DNA of 64,000 nucleotides from Aurantimicrobium sp. MWH-Uga1 (GTDB lineage Bacteria; Actinomycetota; Actinomycetes; Actinomycetales; Microbacteriaceae). The notes under the pieces were generated by a model. It worked only from the letters and a program-made list of their open reading frames with translations. It was not told the origin of the DNA and made no database searches. This document shows, piece by piece, positions 1 through 10,111 of this stretch (positions are counted from its first letter, which is position 1; every line of letters starts with the position of its first letter). The stretch lies in NCBI RefSeq assembly GCF_003325955.1, contig NZ_CP030929.1, forward strand, positions 868,001-932,000, given 5' to 3'. The translations under genes were made by a program, and so were the position numbers.

Positions 1-432
1 AATAGCTTGCGTCGTGATGTCAGAACCCCAACTAGCCCCGATATATGAGCTTGTGACGTTGCTAATTGGTACTGCGTAAGCATCTGCCAAATTGACTCGA
101 ATTTCACGGTTCTGTTCAGCAGTGAGCTGTTCAGTCTGAACACGAATGTTTGAATCCCCCAAAGTTGACACTTTAGGAACCATGTTGGGTTCGACTTCTT
201 GGACGGCCAGAGTAGCTTTCGTTTGCGACATATCTGTCACATCAGAAACAACGAATTCACTTCCACCGGTGAATTCAATACCAAAGTTAAAACCACCCTT
301 GAGAATGGGCCCAATGATGCTGACGAGAATCAGCACTGCAGAGATTGTGTACCATATCTTGCGCTTGCCAACGATGTTAAATGAACGTTCGCCTGTGTAG
401 AGGTCATTACCGAACTGAGTAAAACTAGCCAT
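1..432 (-). CDS. secF: Protein translocase subunit SecF (N-terminal part)
   Basis: Partial gene; the left window edge cuts it after about 144 residues. SecF pairs with SecD in the membrane and uses the proton gradient to pull exported proteins through SecYEG. The N-terminus has a short cytoplasmic leader, one hydrophobic segment near residues 27-45, then the family motif GIEFTGGSEF that opens the extracytoplasmic domain. The ATG shares one base with the secD stop codon (TAATG), so translation is almost certainly coupled. It is the last visible gene of the thrS-to-secF run. Identification is firm from the SecD neighbour and the motif. Confidence 0.93.
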   Translation of the reverse strand, partial: MASFTQFGNDLYTGERSFNIVGKRKIWYTISAVLILVSIIGPILKGGFNFGIEFTGGSEFVVSDVTDMSQTKATLAVQEVEPNMVPKVSTLGDSNIRVQTEQLTAEQNREIRVNLADAYAVPISNVTSSYIGASWGSDITTQAI

Positions 433-2138
433 TAGTTGTCCTCCTTCGTTTCAGAGGATTGTTGCGCTTTACGTTCGGCAATTGTTTGACGCTTCAGTGC
501 TTCTTTAGAAGACTTAGCGAGCTTTTCAGAAGAGACACGTTGAGCAGGAGCAAATTGTGCACGCCCGCGATACGTGGCTCCCAAAGCCGAAGGATTCAGG
601 CCGGAGAAGGTGCTACCACCGTTGAAAAATCTCGTTTGTCCCATGAGCTGAAGCATGGGGTGGGTGAACAGGGCAACTACGAAAAGATCAACGATTGTTG
701 TCAAACCTAACGTCAACGCAAAACCACGTACGTTTCCAACAGCGAGAATGAACAGAATGACTGCCGCAAGGAAGTTCACGGTGTCGCTCGCAACAATGGT
801 TCGTAATGCGCGCTTCCACCCAGCTTCGATAGCAGATTCAAGTCCACGTCCGTCACGTAGCTCATCTCGAATTCTTTCAAAGTACACAATAAACGAGTCA
901 GCCGTGATTCCGATGGCAACAATCAGACCTGCAACACCTGCGAGAGAGAGTCGATACCCCTCACGCCACGACAAAATAGTGACAAGAAGGTAAGTCAACA
1001 GTGCCGCTACAGCCAACGAAGCAACAGTTACCAAACCCAGAGCGCGGTATTGGATCAGTGAATAAAGAACAACCAGAATGAGTCCTATAGCTCCGGCTAA
1101 TAGACCGCTCATCAATTGAGTAGAACCCAGTGTCGCTGAAATTGTTTCGGAAGATTGAACCTGGAAACCGATGGGAAGAGCGCCATATTTCAGCTGATCA
1201 GCAAGAGTTTTTGAGCTCTCTTGCGTGAAGCCACCAGTAATTTGAGCGCTACCAGTAGTAATTGCAGCGTTTGTAGAAGGAGCTGTAAGCACACGTCCGT
1301 CAAGAACAATAGCGAATTGATTTTGAGAACCGGTAAGACCAAAAAGACGGGTTGTCACATCACCAAACGCCTTGGTGCCTTTGTCATTGAAGGAGAGATC
1401 TACTGCCCACTGGCCCGTACTAGCTCCCGTTGAAGATGTCACCATGCCAGAGGAAGCATCAGAGATATCGGCGCCCGAAACTTCAACCGGTCCCAATAAA
1501 TACTTCACTGTGTTTGTGAAGTCACAAGTAATCAATGGCTGGTCTTCGGGAGCTGTGCTTGCAGCCTGAATATTTTCATCCGTGCACTCGAATTGCTCAT
1601 ACTGTGCCTGAAGAGCTGGGGTAATCCAATTCAGATCGCTTCCATTTGAGGGGGCAACAGCAGGAACAGAAGACAGATTTGGGTCAATCGGCCCCTGTGG
1701 AACGGGGGTAGCAGTTCCATCTGCTCCAACAACTGAAGTTGTCGGTGCACCGGCGATTAATACTGCGCGGAAATCGAGCTTTGCTGAGGCTTCAATACGA
1801 GCCAAGGTTGCGTCATCAGGTTGTCCAGGGATTGAAACAACAATGTTTTGATTTCCCTGTGTATTGATTTCCGCTTCAGAAACGCCCGCGGAGTCAATTC
1901 GTTGGCGAATGATGGCAACTGCCTGTGCCATTTGTTCTTCAGATACCTTCTGGCCGCTTTCGAGTTTGGGAGCGAGAACAATCTGTGTACCACCCTCAAG
2001 ATCGAGAGCTAACTTAGGGGTCCATGAGCCCCCGCCCCAGATAACACCAGCAGCGTTAATTCCGACCAAGCCGGCAATCAGAACAAGAAGCCACGTAAGA
2101 GACCGAAGTGCCTTACGCGTAGTTTGGGAACGCGCCAT
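432..2138 (-). CDS. secD: Protein translocase subunit SecD
   Basis: 568 aa membrane protein of the SecDF export motor. It shows an N-terminal transmembrane helix (about residues 13-33), the SecD signature DLEGGTQIVLA near residue 46, a large extracytoplasmic domain containing RQRIDSAGVSE, and a C-terminal block of five membrane segments starting around residue 345. A Pro/Ser/Asn-rich insert follows residue 130, as in other actinobacterial SecD. The C-terminal tail is Lys/Arg-rich and cytoplasmic. The start overlaps the yajC stop and the stop overlaps the secF start, both as TAATG, so yajC-secD-secF form one translational unit. Confidence 0.96.
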   Translation of the reverse strand: MARSQTTRKALRSLTWLLVLIAGLVGINAAGVIWGGGSWTPKLALDLEGGTQIVLAPKLESGQKVSEEQMAQAVAIIRQRIDSAGVSEAEINTQGNQNIVVSIPGQPDDATLARIEASAKLDFRAVLIAGAPTTSVVGADGTATPVPQGPIDPNLSSVPAVAPSNGSDLNWITPALQAQYEQFECTDENIQAASTAPEDQPLITCDFTNTVKYLLGPVEVSGADISDASSGMVTSSTGASTGQWAVDLSFNDKGTKAFGDVTTRLFGLTGSQNQFAIVLDGRVLTAPSTNAAITTGSAQITGGFTQESSKTLADQLKYGALPIGFQVQSSETISATLGSTQLMSGLLAGAIGLILVVLYSLIQYRALGLVTVASLAVAALLTYLLVTILSWREGYRLSLAGVAGLIVAIGITADSFIVYFERIRDELRDGRGLESAIEAGWKRALRTIVASDTVNFLAAVILFILAVGNVRGFALTLGLTTIVDLFVVALFTHPMLQLMGQTRFFNGGSTFSGLNPSALGATYRGRAQFAPAQRVSSEKLAKSSKEALKRQTIAERKAQQSSETKEDN

Positions 2139-2530
2139 TACTTTTTGTTATTAGGCTTACGCTCACCAAATTGAGGATCAATTTCGAGAGAACCAGCTTC
2201 TGCCTCTGGGTCCAGAGCAAGTTTGGTGATGTCTGCGCCGATAGATTCGCCAGCGGTTGGAGCGACAGCAGCGTTTTCAACAACGCGTGCGATTGCTTGG
2301 CGGTGAAGCTTCAGTGTGTTTTTCGGAGAAGTCTCGAGAACAACAATGTTCTCTGCGTCATCGATGGACTTAATGGTTCCGTAAACACCAAAAGTGGTCA
2401 TCACGTGTGCCCCTGGAACCACGGTCTTCTGAAGCTCTTCAGCAGCTTTCTTTCGCTTTTGTCCATTGCGGAACATGAAGAAAACCAAAACGGCCAACAC
2501 AGCCATCATGAATAATGTCATGGGATCCAT
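2138..2530 (-). CDS. yajC: Preprotein translocase accessory subunit YajC
   Basis: 130 aa protein with a single N-terminal membrane helix (about residues 5-21, MTLFMMAVLAVLVFFMF), followed by a basic stretch (NGQKRKKAAEE) and the small YajC domain with the motif GAHVMTTFGVYGTI. The family binds SecDF. The start ATG is preceded by a clear ribosome binding site (AAGGACT, seven bases upstream). The stop overlaps the secD ATG. The 64-base gap to ruvB upstream is the largest within this part of the run and contains no obvious hairpin, so transcription probably continues from ruvB. Confidence 0.94.
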   Translation of the reverse strand: MDPMTLFMMAVLAVLVFFMFRNGQKRKKAAEELQKTVVPGAHVMTTFGVYGTIKSIDDAENIVVLETSPKNTLKLHRQAIARVVENAAVAPTAGESIGADITKLALDPEAEAGSLEIDPQFGERKPNNKK

Positions 2531-2594
2531 GAAAAAGTCCTTAGGGAATCAAAACCGATGCAGATACATCTCTAACGAGTATAGGTCACAGAAG

Positions 2595-3605
2595 CTAAGG
2601 GTTTATTGAGGGAGGAGTCAGACCCAAATGGGCCCATCCTTGAGAAGTAGCAATGCGTCCACGATGGGTACGACTCATGAGTCCTTCTCGAATAAGAAAT
2701 GGCTCGACTGTGGCCTCAATCGTTTCTGATTCTTCACCGATTGAAATTGCAAGAGAATTCACACCCACCGGCCCCCCATTGAAGCGTTCAACGAGAGCTG
2801 AAAGCACGGAGCGGTCTAGACGATCGAGTCCACGTTCATCAACGTCATAAAGAGCTAATGCACGTTCTACAGCGTGTGCAGCATCTTCACCTGCATGAAC
2901 GGTCATGTAATCACGAACTCGACGTAACAGGCGGTTAGCGATTCGTGGTGTTCCCCTGCTTCGACGTGCAATTTCGAGTAGAGCTGTTTCTGGAATGTCG
3001 ATTGATAACAGTTGAGCTGAGCGTGTGAGAACTGTCTTGAGTTCTTCGACCTCATAAAACTCAAGATGAGCAGTAAACCCAAAACGGTCCCTCAGCGGAC
3101 TCGCTAGAAGTCCAGTTCTCGTGGTCGCGCCTACGAGTGTAAATGGGGGTAAATCAAGAGGAATTGAAGATGCCCCCACCCCTTTTCCAACCATGATGTC
3201 AATGCGAAAGTCTTCCATGGCGAGATACAGCATCTCTTCTGCAGATCGTGCCATGCGGTGTATTTCATCAATGAAAAGAACTTCACCAGGAACAAGCGAA
3301 GAAAGCAATGCTGCTAAGTCGCCTGCATGGCTAATGGCGGGGCCACTAGACATGCGTAGCGAGCGACCAGATTCATGCGCAACAATCATGGCAAGCGTAG
3401 TTTTACCTAAGCCAGGTGGTCCAGACAACAGGATGTGGTCTGGTGTTCGAAAATCCATCTCAGCAGCCTGAAGAAGCAAACCGAGTTGACTGACAACTTT
3501 TTGTTGTCCAACAAATTCAGATAGTGATTGAGGGCGAAGTGCACCTTCAAAATCCCGTTCACCGTCGTTGAGTGGTTGACCAGAAGTCACAGTGTCGCCA
3601 GACAT
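2595..3605 (-). CDS. ruvB: Holliday junction branch migration helicase RuvB
   Basis: 336 aa AAA+ ATPase that drives branch migration of Holliday junctions with RuvA. Visible features are the Walker A motif GPPGLGKT (residues 62-69), Walker B with DEIH (113-116), sensor motif VGATTRTG, the arginine-finger region SPLRDRFG and the C-terminal winged-helix domain. Length is normal for the family. Its ATG directly abuts the ruvA stop codon. With ruvC and ruvA just upstream it completes a ruvCAB set, the common actinobacterial order. Confidence 0.98.
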   Translation of the reverse strand: MSGDTVTSGQPLNDGERDFEGALRPQSLSEFVGQQKVVSQLGLLLQAAEMDFRTPDHILLSGPPGLGKTTLAMIVAHESGRSLRMSSGPAISHAGDLAALLSSLVPGEVLFIDEIHRMARSAEEMLYLAMEDFRIDIMVGKGVGASSIPLDLPPFTLVGATTRTGLLASPLRDRFGFTAHLEFYEVEELKTVLTRSAQLLSIDIPETALLEIARRSRGTPRIANRLLRRVRDYMTVHAGEDAAHAVERALALYDVDERGLDRLDRSVLSALVERFNGGPVGVNSLAISIGEESETIEATVEPFLIREGLMSRTHRGRIATSQGWAHLGLTPPSINP

Positions 3606-4208
3606 TTACTTTTTCCCTGCCAAGAGAGCCAGCGCTTCTTTGAGGAGAACTGAAGATGATGAACGGTCTACGGAAGTGCCTGAGAGGCTTTGTAATGCTT
3701 CTTGGGCTATTTTTTCGTTCCAGCCCAGACCTACCAAAGCATTGAGAACAACTGCTTCCGCTTCCGTGGATGGGTGAGGCGAGGTGAAAGCATTTGAAGA
3801 ATGTGCCAAGGAACTGATCTTTCCGGCGAGTTGAACAATAATCAGTTTTGCTGTTTTGGGACCAATCCCAGAAACTTTTTTGAAAGCTGCATCATTCTCA
3901 TCAACAACAGCTGTCAATATTTCTACTGGAGATAACTCAGAAAGAATAGCCAAAGCAGATCGTGGGCCTACACCAGAGACAGAAAGTAATACTTCAAAAA
4001 TTTCTGTGCTTTCGGGAGACTCAAATCCATATAAGGTCATCGAGTCTTCACGAACCACAAGTGAGGTGAAAAAGACATTTCTCTCCCCCACTGACAAAGT
4101 TCTCTTGTGTCCTAAGGTGATGTTTACGAGATAACCGACACCGTTGACATCGACGATGCAGGTTTGGTCTCGCACAGCCGTAACTGTGCCACTGAGAGAG
4201 GCAATCAC
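3606..4208 (-). CDS. ruvA: Holliday junction DNA-binding protein RuvA
   Basis: 200 aa, normal length. RuvA tetramers bind the four-way junction and recruit RuvB. The N-terminal OB-fold begins MIASLSGTV and contains VNGVGYLV. Two helix-hairpin-helix motifs follow (LLSVSGVGPRSALAILS and FKKVSGIGPKTAKLIIV), then a flexible linker and the C-terminal RuvB-contacting domain (VVLNALVGLGWNEKIAQEAL). The start is GTG at 4208, 18 bases after the ruvC stop. The stop abuts ruvB. Confidence 0.97.
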   Translation of the reverse strand: MIASLSGTVTAVRDQTCIVDVNGVGYLVNITLGHKRTLSVGERNVFFTSLVVREDSMTLYGFESPESTEIFEVLLSVSGVGPRSALAILSELSPVEILTAVVDENDAAFKKVSGIGPKTAKLIIVQLAGKISSLAHSSNAFTSPHPSTEAEAVVLNALVGLGWNEKIAQEALQSLSGTSVDRSSSSVLLKEALALLAGKK

Positions 4209-4226
4209 GTGCTCAGCATAGAGCGG

Positions 4227-4781
4227 TTATCCTCGTTTTTTAGACTGACGCTCCGCCTCACGCCAACGTTGCTGAGCTGGAGTGAGTGCACCCTGAGGAA
4301 CAGTCAGTGAACCGCCACGCCACGCGTTACAAATTGCCAAAGCCAGTGCGTCAGTGGCATCGGGAAGAAGTTTGCCTTCAGGCAAGACCAAAAGTCTCCC
4401 CACCATCGAAGCGACCTGAACCTTGTTTGCTCGGCCTGTTCCTGTGATTGATGCTTTTACTTCACTGGGAGTGTGAAGATCCACAGGAATACCTCGCTGT
4501 GCCGCTTCGAGAAAAGCCACAGCGCTGGCTTGTGCAGTTCCCATCACCGTCCGAAGGTTGTGCTGCGCGAAAACCCGTTCAACAGCAATTCTTTGGGGTT
4601 CATATTTATCAATTAGTTCCGCTAATCCCCTTTGTAAGAGAAGAAGGCGCTCCGGTAAATCGAGTTGTTTATCAGTGGCAAGCACCGAAACATGAACGAG
4701 GGATACTGAACGGTCTGCTTTCGCATCAATCACGCCCACGCCACAACGGGTGAGTCCCGGATCAACTCCGAGAATTCGCAA
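4227..4781 (-). CDS. ruvC: Holliday junction resolvase RuvC
   Basis: 184 aa endonuclease that cuts Holliday junctions symmetrically. All four acidic catalytic positions are present: Asp7 in GVDPGLT, Glu68 in AVERVF, and Asp141 and Asp144 in DATDALALA. The start codon is TTG, one base after the yebC stop, with AGGA inside the yebC end as ribosome binding site. The TTG choice is supported because the RuvC fold normally begins immediately before this MRILGVDPG segment. It belongs to the ruvCAB block. Confidence 0.97.
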   Translation of the reverse strand: MRILGVDPGLTRCGVGVIDAKADRSVSLVHVSVLATDKQLDLPERLLLLQRGLAELIDKYEPQRIAVERVFAQHNLRTVMGTAQASAVAFLEAAQRGIPVDLHTPSEVKASITGTGRANKVQVASMVGRLLVLPEGKLLPDATDALALAICNAWRGGSLTVPQGALTPAQQRWREAERQSKKRG

Positions 4782-4782
4782 G

Positions 4783-5541
4783 TTAGTCCTGCTCTAATTC
4801 TGCAAGAACAGATTCGCTCAAATCGAAATTGCTGAAGACATTTTGAACGTCATCAGAGTCTTCAAGTGCGTCAATGAGCTTAAACACTTTCCGGGCCGTG
4901 TCAGAATCAATTTCCACTTCAAGATTGGGGACAAACTCTGCATCAGCAGAGTCATAATCGATGTTGGCAGCCTGTAATGCTTCGCGCACCGCAACGAGGT
5001 CTTGAGGCTCAGAAATGATTTCAAATGATCCGTTGTGACTAGATACATCCTCGGCACCGGCATCGAGTACTGCAGCAAGGATGGTGTCTTCATCTACTCC
5101 AGCCTGCGCTGAAACTCTGATCACGCCTTTACGGCTGAAGTTATAGGCGACAGAACCAGGATCTGCCATGTTGCCGCCATTACGGCTCATTGCAGTGCGA
5201 ACCTCTGCCGCGGCACGGTTTTTGTTATCCGTCAGACATTCAATGAGTAGGGCTACACCATTAGGACCGTAGCCTTCATACATGATGGTGGTGTATTCAA
5301 CTGAGTCACCAGTCAGGCCCGCACCACGCTTGATAGCGCGGTCAATGTTGTCGTTAGGAACGCTTGTTTTTTTAGCTTTCTGAACTGCATCAACAAGGGT
5401 TGGGTTTCCAGAAAGATCAGCGCCACCAAGTTTTGCTGCAACTTCAATGTTCTTGATGAGCTTCGCAAACGACTTTGCGCGACGGGCATCAATAACAGCT
5501 TTTTTGTGCTTAGTGGTAGCCCACTTGGAATGTCCAGACAT
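4783..5541 (-). CDS. YebC/PmpR family protein
   Basis: 252 aa, the standard length for this family. The start [19 protein letters not shown] is diagnostic, followed by the conserved [19 protein letters not shown] segment and an acidic C-terminal half. Members were annotated as transcriptional regulators; some act at the ribosome to relieve stalling at proline-rich motifs. The role in this organism cannot be told from sequence. It lies between pdxT (3-base gap) and ruvC (1-base gap), the usual actinobacterial position next to ruvCAB, and is surely cotranscribed. Confidence 0.95.
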   Translation of the reverse strand: MSGHSKWATTKHKKAVIDARRAKSFAKLIKNIEVAAKLGGADLSGNPTLVDAVQKAKKTSVPNDNIDRAIKRGAGLTGDSVEYTTIMYEGYGPNGVALLIECLTDNKNRAAAEVRTAMSRNGGNMADPGSVAYNFSRKGVIRVSAQAGVDEDTILAAVLDAGAEDVSSHNGSFEIISEPQDLVAVREALQAANIDYDSADAEFVPNLEVEIDSDTARKVFKLIDALEDSDDVQNVFSNFDLSESVLAELEQD

Positions 5542-5544
5542 GCC

Positions 5545-6171
5545 TTAAATCTTAGCTTTCTTCTTTTCAACGTATTGAGATACGCGCCCAAGGAAATATT
5601 CATGAACACGAGTATCGCCGTTGACTTCCGGATGGAATGAAATTCCTAGTAAGTTCCCTTGTTCAACTGCGACGATTCGACCGTCATGAAGTTGTGAGAT
5701 GACACGAACTCCTTCACCAACACGTTCAACGATTGGAGCACGAATAAATGTGGCAGGAATGAGTTCTTCCGAAACGCCTGGCATTGTCAAATCAACCTCA
5801 AAGGAATCAACTTGGGTGCCAAAAGCGTTACGTCGAACATCCACATGAAGGCCGCCTAGAGATTCTTGCTCAATGATGGCGTCGACAATGTTGTCTGCCA
5901 TCATGATTAATCCAGCACATGTTCCAAAAACCGGGAGACCATCCGCTATTGCAGCCCGTAGGGGCTGCTGCATTCCAAATTGACGTACCAGTTTGTCCAT
6001 CACACTGGATTCACCGCCAGGAATAACAAGTGCATCTACCGAAGAAAGCTCCTCCGGCCGACGAACTTTGATGACCTGTGCACCCAATGCACAAAGCACC
6101 TGCATATGCTCACGGACATCACCTTGGAAGGCGAGAACTCCTACTCGGAGATGGGAATATTTACCAGCCAC
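5545..6171 (-). CDS. pdxT: Pyridoxal 5'-phosphate synthase glutaminase subunit PdxT
   Basis: 208 aa with the chosen GTG at 6171, which overlaps the end of pdxS by 11 bases; the open frame extends further upstream but that part is antisense-like to no known domain and lies inside pdxS. PdxT releases ammonia from glutamine for the PdxS synthase. It has GVLAFQGDV at the N-terminus, PGGESS (residues 51-56), nucleophile Cys85 in FGTCAGLI and the His-Glu pair in SFHPEVNGD. The overlap with pdxS indicates translational coupling of the two subunits, which form a 12+12 complex. Confidence 0.96.
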   Translation of the reverse strand: MAGKYSHLRVGVLAFQGDVREHMQVLCALGAQVIKVRRPEELSSVDALVIPGGESSVMDKLVRQFGMQQPLRAAIADGLPVFGTCAGLIMMADNIVDAIIEQESLGGLHVDVRRNAFGTQVDSFEVDLTMPGVSEELIPATFIRAPIVERVGEGVRVISQLHDGRIVAVEQGNLLGISFHPEVNGDTRVHEYFLGRVSQYVEKKKAKI

Positions 6172-7063
6172 GTTCAGCGAGTCGATGTGGAGCAGGAATG
6201 TCTGCGACATTGATGCCGACCATAGCTTCGCCCAAACCACGAGAAGTTTCAACAATAACCTTGGGGTCATCGAAGAAAGCCGCAGCCTTAACAATCGCCT
6301 TGGCGCGAGCAGCTGGGTCTCCCGACTTGAATATTCCAGATCCGACGAATACACCATCAGCACCGAGTTGAAGCATCATTGCTGCGTCAGCAGGGGTAGC
6401 GACACCGCCTGCGGTGAATAGTGGAACAGGAAGCTTGCCTGTGGAAGCAACCTCAACAACGAGGTCGTAGGGTGCCTGAAGTTCCTTAGCAGCAACATAG
6501 AGCTCATCTTTGGCCAAAGAAGAAAGCCAGCGAAGTTCAGCATTGATTTTACGAATGTGCTTTGTTGCCTCGGAAACGTCACCTGTTCCGGCTTCACCCT
6601 TCGAACGAATCATTGCGGCACCTTCATTAACTCGACGAAGAGCTTCGCCGAGATTAGTCGCACCGCACACAAATGGAACGTCAAAAGCCCACTTATCAAT
6701 GTGGTTGACGTAGTCAGCAGGGCTCAATACTTCAGACTCGTCGATAAAGTCAACATTTAGCTCGGCAAGAACTTGCGCTTCAACAAAGTGACCGATGCGA
6801 GCTTTAGCCATCACCGGAATGCTAACAGCGGCCTGGATGCCCTCAATCAAATCAGGATCACTCATGCGAGCTACGCCGCCCTGAGCGCGAATATCGGCGG
6901 GTACACGTTCGAGAGCCATCACCGCAATAGCTCCAGCATCTTCCGCGATGCGAGCTTGTTCAGCGGTGACTACGTCCATGATGACGCCACCCTTGAGCTG
7001 TTCTGCAAGACCACGCTTAACACGGGTGCTACCAGTAAGTGGAGTGTTGTTCTTTTCAGTCAT
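6161..7063 (-). CDS. pdxS: Pyridoxal 5'-phosphate synthase subunit PdxS
   Basis: 300 aa TIM-barrel synthase that makes PLP from ribose 5-phosphate, glyceraldehyde 3-phosphate and ammonia (DXP-independent pathway). The sequence contains [17 protein letters not shown], the [11 protein letters not shown] segment, [14 protein letters not shown] with the catalytic lysine, and the phosphate-binding [12 protein letters not shown]. Length is normal. The 36-base gap to the upstream HIT gene has no terminator. In many actinobacteria pgsA and PIM-synthesis genes lie between the HIT gene and pdxS; here they are absent (see findings). Confidence 0.98.
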   Translation of the reverse strand: MTEKNNTPLTGSTRVKRGLAEQLKGGVIMDVVTAEQARIAEDAGAIAVMALERVPADIRAQGGVARMSDPDLIEGIQAAVSIPVMAKARIGHFVEAQVLAELNVDFIDESEVLSPADYVNHIDKWAFDVPFVCGATNLGEALRRVNEGAAMIRSKGEAGTGDVSEATKHIRKINAELRWLSSLAKDELYVAAKELQAPYDLVVEVASTGKLPVPLFTAGGVATPADAAMMLQLGADGVFVGSGIFKSGDPAARAKAIVKAAAFFDDPKVIVETSRGLGEAMVGINVADIPAPHRLAERGW

Positions 7064-7099
7064 TTTTCGCTTCTCTTGAGTGGAGGATCTGTTAGAAGT

Positions 7100-7669
7100 T
7101 TAGTTCTGTTCACGCCAAGCTGCTGCGACCGCTGATCGGACATCTCCGAGTAGTGCAGTTATCGCTTTACTCTTGGCAATGATGGGAAAGAAATTTGAGT
7201 CCGTAGCCCATCGTGGCACTACGTGTTGGTGAAGATGATCGGCAATTCCGGCACCAGCAACTCGGCCTTGGTTCATGCCAATGTTGTAACCGTCATTGCG
7301 AGCAACTTTTTTCAAAACTCGCATTGCTTCCTGAGTCAGACTAGCGATTTCTGCCGTTTCTTCAACAGTGGCTTCGTCATACATTGCAACGTGACGATAG
7401 GGACAAACCAGAAGGTGTCCACTGTTGTATGGGTATAAATTCAGCAAAACAAAGGCGTGAGTGCCCCGGTGAACAATAAGAGCCTCTTCATCCGACATTT
7501 CCGGTGCAAGGCAAAAAGGGCAGTCATCTTGCGATGGTTGCTGGCCATTTTCGATATATGCCAAACGATGTGGTGTCCACAAACGTTGAAATTCGTCAGG
7601 CACAGCCCCAAAAGTAGAAGCTGAACGAAGGTCTACCCCCTCGAACTCTTCTGCTCGGTAATGATTCAT
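7100..7669 (-). CDS. HIT family hydrolase, likely diadenosine tetraphosphate phosphorylase type
   Basis: 189 aa histidine-triad protein. The triad is His145-Leu-His147-Gln-His149 in [12 protein letters not shown], and a CxxC pair (Cys50, Cys53) lies in the N-terminal part, a probable zinc site. The gene sits directly after thrS with a 4-base overlap, the same position as Mycobacterium Rv2613c, for which Ap4A phosphorylase activity has been described. Ap4A is a by-product of aminoacyl-tRNA synthetases, so the pairing with thrS makes sense. Substrate assignment is by analogy. Confidence 0.88.
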   Translation of the reverse strand: MNHYRAEEFEGVDLRSASTFGAVPDEFQRLWTPHRLAYIENGQQPSQDDCPFCLAPEMSDEEALIVHRGTHAFVLLNLYPYNSGHLLVCPYRHVAMYDEATVEETAEIASLTQEAMRVLKKVARNDGYNIGMNQGRVAGAGIADHLHQHVVPRWATDSNFFPIIAKSKAITALLGDVRSAVAAAWREQN

Positions 7670-9666
7670 AGGTCCTCTGCACTCATTACCTGACGGTGGT
7701 CACGTACGGCGGTAACAAGAAGATCAATGGCTTCTGCGACCGGGATGCCGTTTCGCTGGCTTCCGTCTCGGAAACGGAAACTCACTGCACCATTTGCCCT
7801 GTCTTCTTCACCAGCAATGATTTGAACCGGAATTTTTTGTGCAGCAGCATTACGAATCTTCTTTTGCATTCGGTCATCGCTGGCATCAAGTTGAACACGG
7901 AGCCCTTCAGCTTTGAGCTGGCCAAGAACACTTGAGAGGTACTCCTCGTATTCTTCTGCAACAGCAATACCGACGGCCTGTACAGGCGCCAACCAGAGTG
8001 GGAAAGCGCCGGCGTAGTGCTCAGTGAGTACACCGAAGAAACGTTCTATAGATCCAAACAAAGCTCGGTGAATCATGACAGGACGATGGCGGTTTCCGTC
8101 AGAACCTGTATATTCCAAATCGAAACGTTCCGGCAGGTTGAAGTCCAGTTGGATGGTCGACATCTGCCAGGTGCGACCTATCGCGTCACGTGCCTGAACA
8201 GAAATCTTGGGTCCATAGAAAGCAGCACCGCCTGGATCTGGGACTAAGGTCAAACCTGAATCTTCTGCGACTTGTCGCAACGTCTCGGTGGCTTCGTCCC
8301 AGATAGCGTCATCACCGACATACTTCTTGGGGTCCTTGGTAGAGAGCTCAAGGTAGAAGTCATCAAGGCCGTAGTCACGTAGCAAGGACAGCACGAAGTT
8401 GAGAACATTTGTGAGTTCTTCTTTCATGTTCTCGCGGGTAGTAAAGATGTGAGCATCGTCCTGAGTCATTCCGCGAACACGAGTGAGACCGTGAACCACA
8501 CCAGATTTCTCATAGCGATACACAGAACCAAACTCGAACAATCGTAAAGGCAGTTCACGGTAGCTCTTGGAGCGTGACTTGAAGATCAAAATGTGGAATG
8601 GACAGTTCATTGGTTTGAGGTAGTAATCAACGCCTTGTCGAGTAACTTCACCTGCCTCATTGCGAATTTCATCCAATTTCATGGGCGGGAACATTCCATC
8701 CGCGTACCAATCCAAGTGCCCGCTGGTTTCAAACAGGTTCGACTTGGTGATGTGTGGAGAATAGACAAACTCGTATCCGCCTTCTTCGTGGCGACGACGA
8801 GAGTAGTCCTCCATGGTTCGGCGAATCACACCACCCTTGGGATGAAATACAGGCAAACCCGAACCAATTTCTTCGGGAAAACTAAATAGGTCAAGTTCAT
8901 TTCCCAGGCGACGGTGGTCACGTTTGGCAGCTTCTTCTAGACGTTCTTGGTATGCACGAAGATCTGCTTTTGAGGGCCAAGCGGTGCCATAAACACGCTG
9001 GAGTTGAGGGTTGTTTTCTGAACCTCTCCAGTAAGCAGCTGCCAACCGGGTAAGAGCAAAACCATCACCAATCATGCGGGTATTTGGAACGTGTGGCCCA
9101 CGGCATAGATCCTTCCACACGGTCTCCCCCGTGGATGGATCAACATTGTCGTAGATGGTCAGTTCTGTTCCGCCAACTTCAACACTCTCGTTGTCGTCTC
9201 CTGTATTACCGCCTTTGAGACCGATGAGTTCTAGTTTGTATGGCTCAGAGGCAAGTTCTGCTCGAGCTTCATCTTCGGTGACAACTCGGCGCATGAAGCG
9301 CTGTCCTGAACGGACGATGCGAGACATCGCCTTTTCTAAGGACTTCATGTCTTCTGGTGTGAATGCTTCCTCGACATCGAAGTCGTAGTAGAAACCGTCT
9401 GTGACGGGTGGTCCAATGCCCAATTTTGCTGTGGGGTTCACGTTCTGAACCGCTTGGGCGAGAACGTGGGCAGCTGAGTGTCGAAGAATGTTGAGTCCGT
9501 CTGCGGAATCAACATATACGGGTTCAACTTCATCTCCTGGCTGCAAGATATGAGCTAGGTCACGTAGCTCACCGTTGACGCGCATTGCAACAATGCTGCG
9601 GTCCGTGTAGAGCGCGAAGCCATCACTGGAAGCTTGAACGGTGAGTGAACCGGAAACGTCAGACAC
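7666..9666 (-). CDS. thrS: Threonine--tRNA ligase
   Basis: 666 aa class II aminoacyl-tRNA synthetase charging tRNA-Thr. An N-terminal TGS-like domain is followed by the editing domain with [11 protein letters not shown], the catalytic core with class II motifs ([10 protein letters not shown] zinc region, [30 protein letters not shown] motif split across residues 400-430, and [11 protein letters not shown]) and a C-terminal anticodon-binding domain. The start is GTG at 9666 with AGAGGAGT eight bases upstream. It heads the long minus-strand gene run. There is no T-box-like leader in the short space to the tRNA terminator. Confidence 0.97.
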   Translation of the reverse strand: MSDVSGSLTVQASSDGFALYTDRSIVAMRVNGELRDLAHILQPGDEVEPVYVDSADGLNILRHSAAHVLAQAVQNVNPTAKLGIGPPVTDGFYYDFDVEEAFTPEDMKSLEKAMSRIVRSGQRFMRRVVTEDEARAELASEPYKLELIGLKGGNTGDDNESVEVGGTELTIYDNVDPSTGETVWKDLCRGPHVPNTRMIGDGFALTRLAAAYWRGSENNPQLQRVYGTAWPSKADLRAYQERLEEAAKRDHRRLGNELDLFSFPEEIGSGLPVFHPKGGVIRRTMEDYSRRRHEEGGYEFVYSPHITKSNLFETSGHLDWYADGMFPPMKLDEIRNEAGEVTRQGVDYYLKPMNCPFHILIFKSRSKSYRELPLRLFEFGSVYRYEKSGVVHGLTRVRGMTQDDAHIFTTRENMKEELTNVLNFVLSLLRDYGLDDFYLELSTKDPKKYVGDDAIWDEATETLRQVAEDSGLTLVPDPGGAAFYGPKISVQARDAIGRTWQMSTIQLDFNLPERFDLEYTGSDGNRHRPVMIHRALFGSIERFFGVLTEHYAGAFPLWLAPVQAVGIAVAEEYEEYLSSVLGQLKAEGLRVQLDASDDRMQKKIRNAAAQKIPVQIIAGEEDRANGAVSFRFRDGSQRNGIPVAEAIDLLVTAVRDHRQVMSAEDL

Positions 9667-9713
9667 GAAGTGGACTCCTCTAATAACTTTCTCGACTTAC
9701 AGCCTAGCCAAAA

Positions 9714-9740
9714 GAAAAACCCCCGGAAATCCGGGGGTTT
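9714..9740 (-). terminator. Rho-independent terminator after the tRNA cluster
   Basis: Perfect 8-bp stem (CCCCCGGA at 9720-9727 with TCCGGGGG at 9730-9737). On the minus strand it is followed by a run of five T. It lies just downstream of tRNA-Val and upstream of thrS, so it separates the tRNA operon from the thrS operon. Confidence 0.9.
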
Positions 9741-9745
9741 TCAGT

Positions 9746-9816
9746 GAGCGATACTGGGATCGAACCAGCGACCTCTTCCGTGTCAGGGAAGCGCGCTACC
9801 GCTGCGCCAATCGCTC
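9746..9816 (-). tRNA. tRNA-Val (anticodon GAC)
   Basis: 71-nt cloverleaf on the minus strand. The acceptor stem GAGCGAT pairs with ATCGCTC over seven base pairs, the anticodon loop is CTGACAC with anticodon GAC, and the T-loop is TTCGATC. The 3' CCA is not encoded (next bases ACTGA). It is the last gene of a Gly-Cys-Val tRNA cluster. Confidence 0.95.
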
Positions 9817-9841
9817 AAAGCCATGTCCGAAAACGTGGTTT

Positions 9842-9915
9842 TGGAGGTGGATACCGGATTCGAACCGGTGTGGACGGCTTTGCAGGCCGCTGCCTATCCT
9901 CTCGGCCAATCCACC
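9842..9915 (-). tRNA. tRNA-Cys (anticodon GCA)
   Basis: Minus-strand cloverleaf with acceptor GGTGGAT/ATCCACC, anticodon loop CTGCAAA (anticodon GCA) and T-loop TTCGAAT. The discriminator base is U, typical for tRNA-Cys. The CCA end is encoded (TCCA at the 3' end), unlike the other tRNAs in this window. Confidence 0.95.
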
Positions 9916-9969
9916 GTAGGTGGTTACCCACGCTAACAATGAGTCGGCCGTAGGACTGACCACACTCGA

Positions 9970-10040
9970 GCGGATGACGAGATTCGAACTCGCGACCCTA
10001 ACCTTGGCAAGGTTATGCGCTACCACTGCGCCACATCCGC
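9970..10040 (-). tRNA. tRNA-Gly (anticodon GCC)
   Basis: Minus-strand cloverleaf, acceptor GCGGATG pairing with CATCCGC, anticodon loop TTGCCAA (anticodon GCC), T-loop TTCGAAT. CCA is not encoded. First gene of the Gly-Cys-Val cluster; a TAGAGT box on the same strand at 10046-10051 could be its -10 element but lies very close to the mature 5' end. Confidence 0.95.
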
Positions 10041-10111
10041 GTTGCACTCTATTGAGTACCTTGGAACTTTATCGAGAAGTTAGCGTGAACGCAAAACCTG
10101 ACACGAATTTT

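Noticed and set aside
6172..6363. 64-residue N-terminal extension of pdxT
   Set aside because: It lies entirely inside pdxS in another frame, and PdxT normally begins right before GVLAFQGDV; the GTG at 6171 gives the usual length.
5996..6421. 142-codon plus-strand frame opposite the pdxT/pdxS junction
   Set aside because: Shadow of the pdxST overlap; no ribosome binding site and no family similarity.
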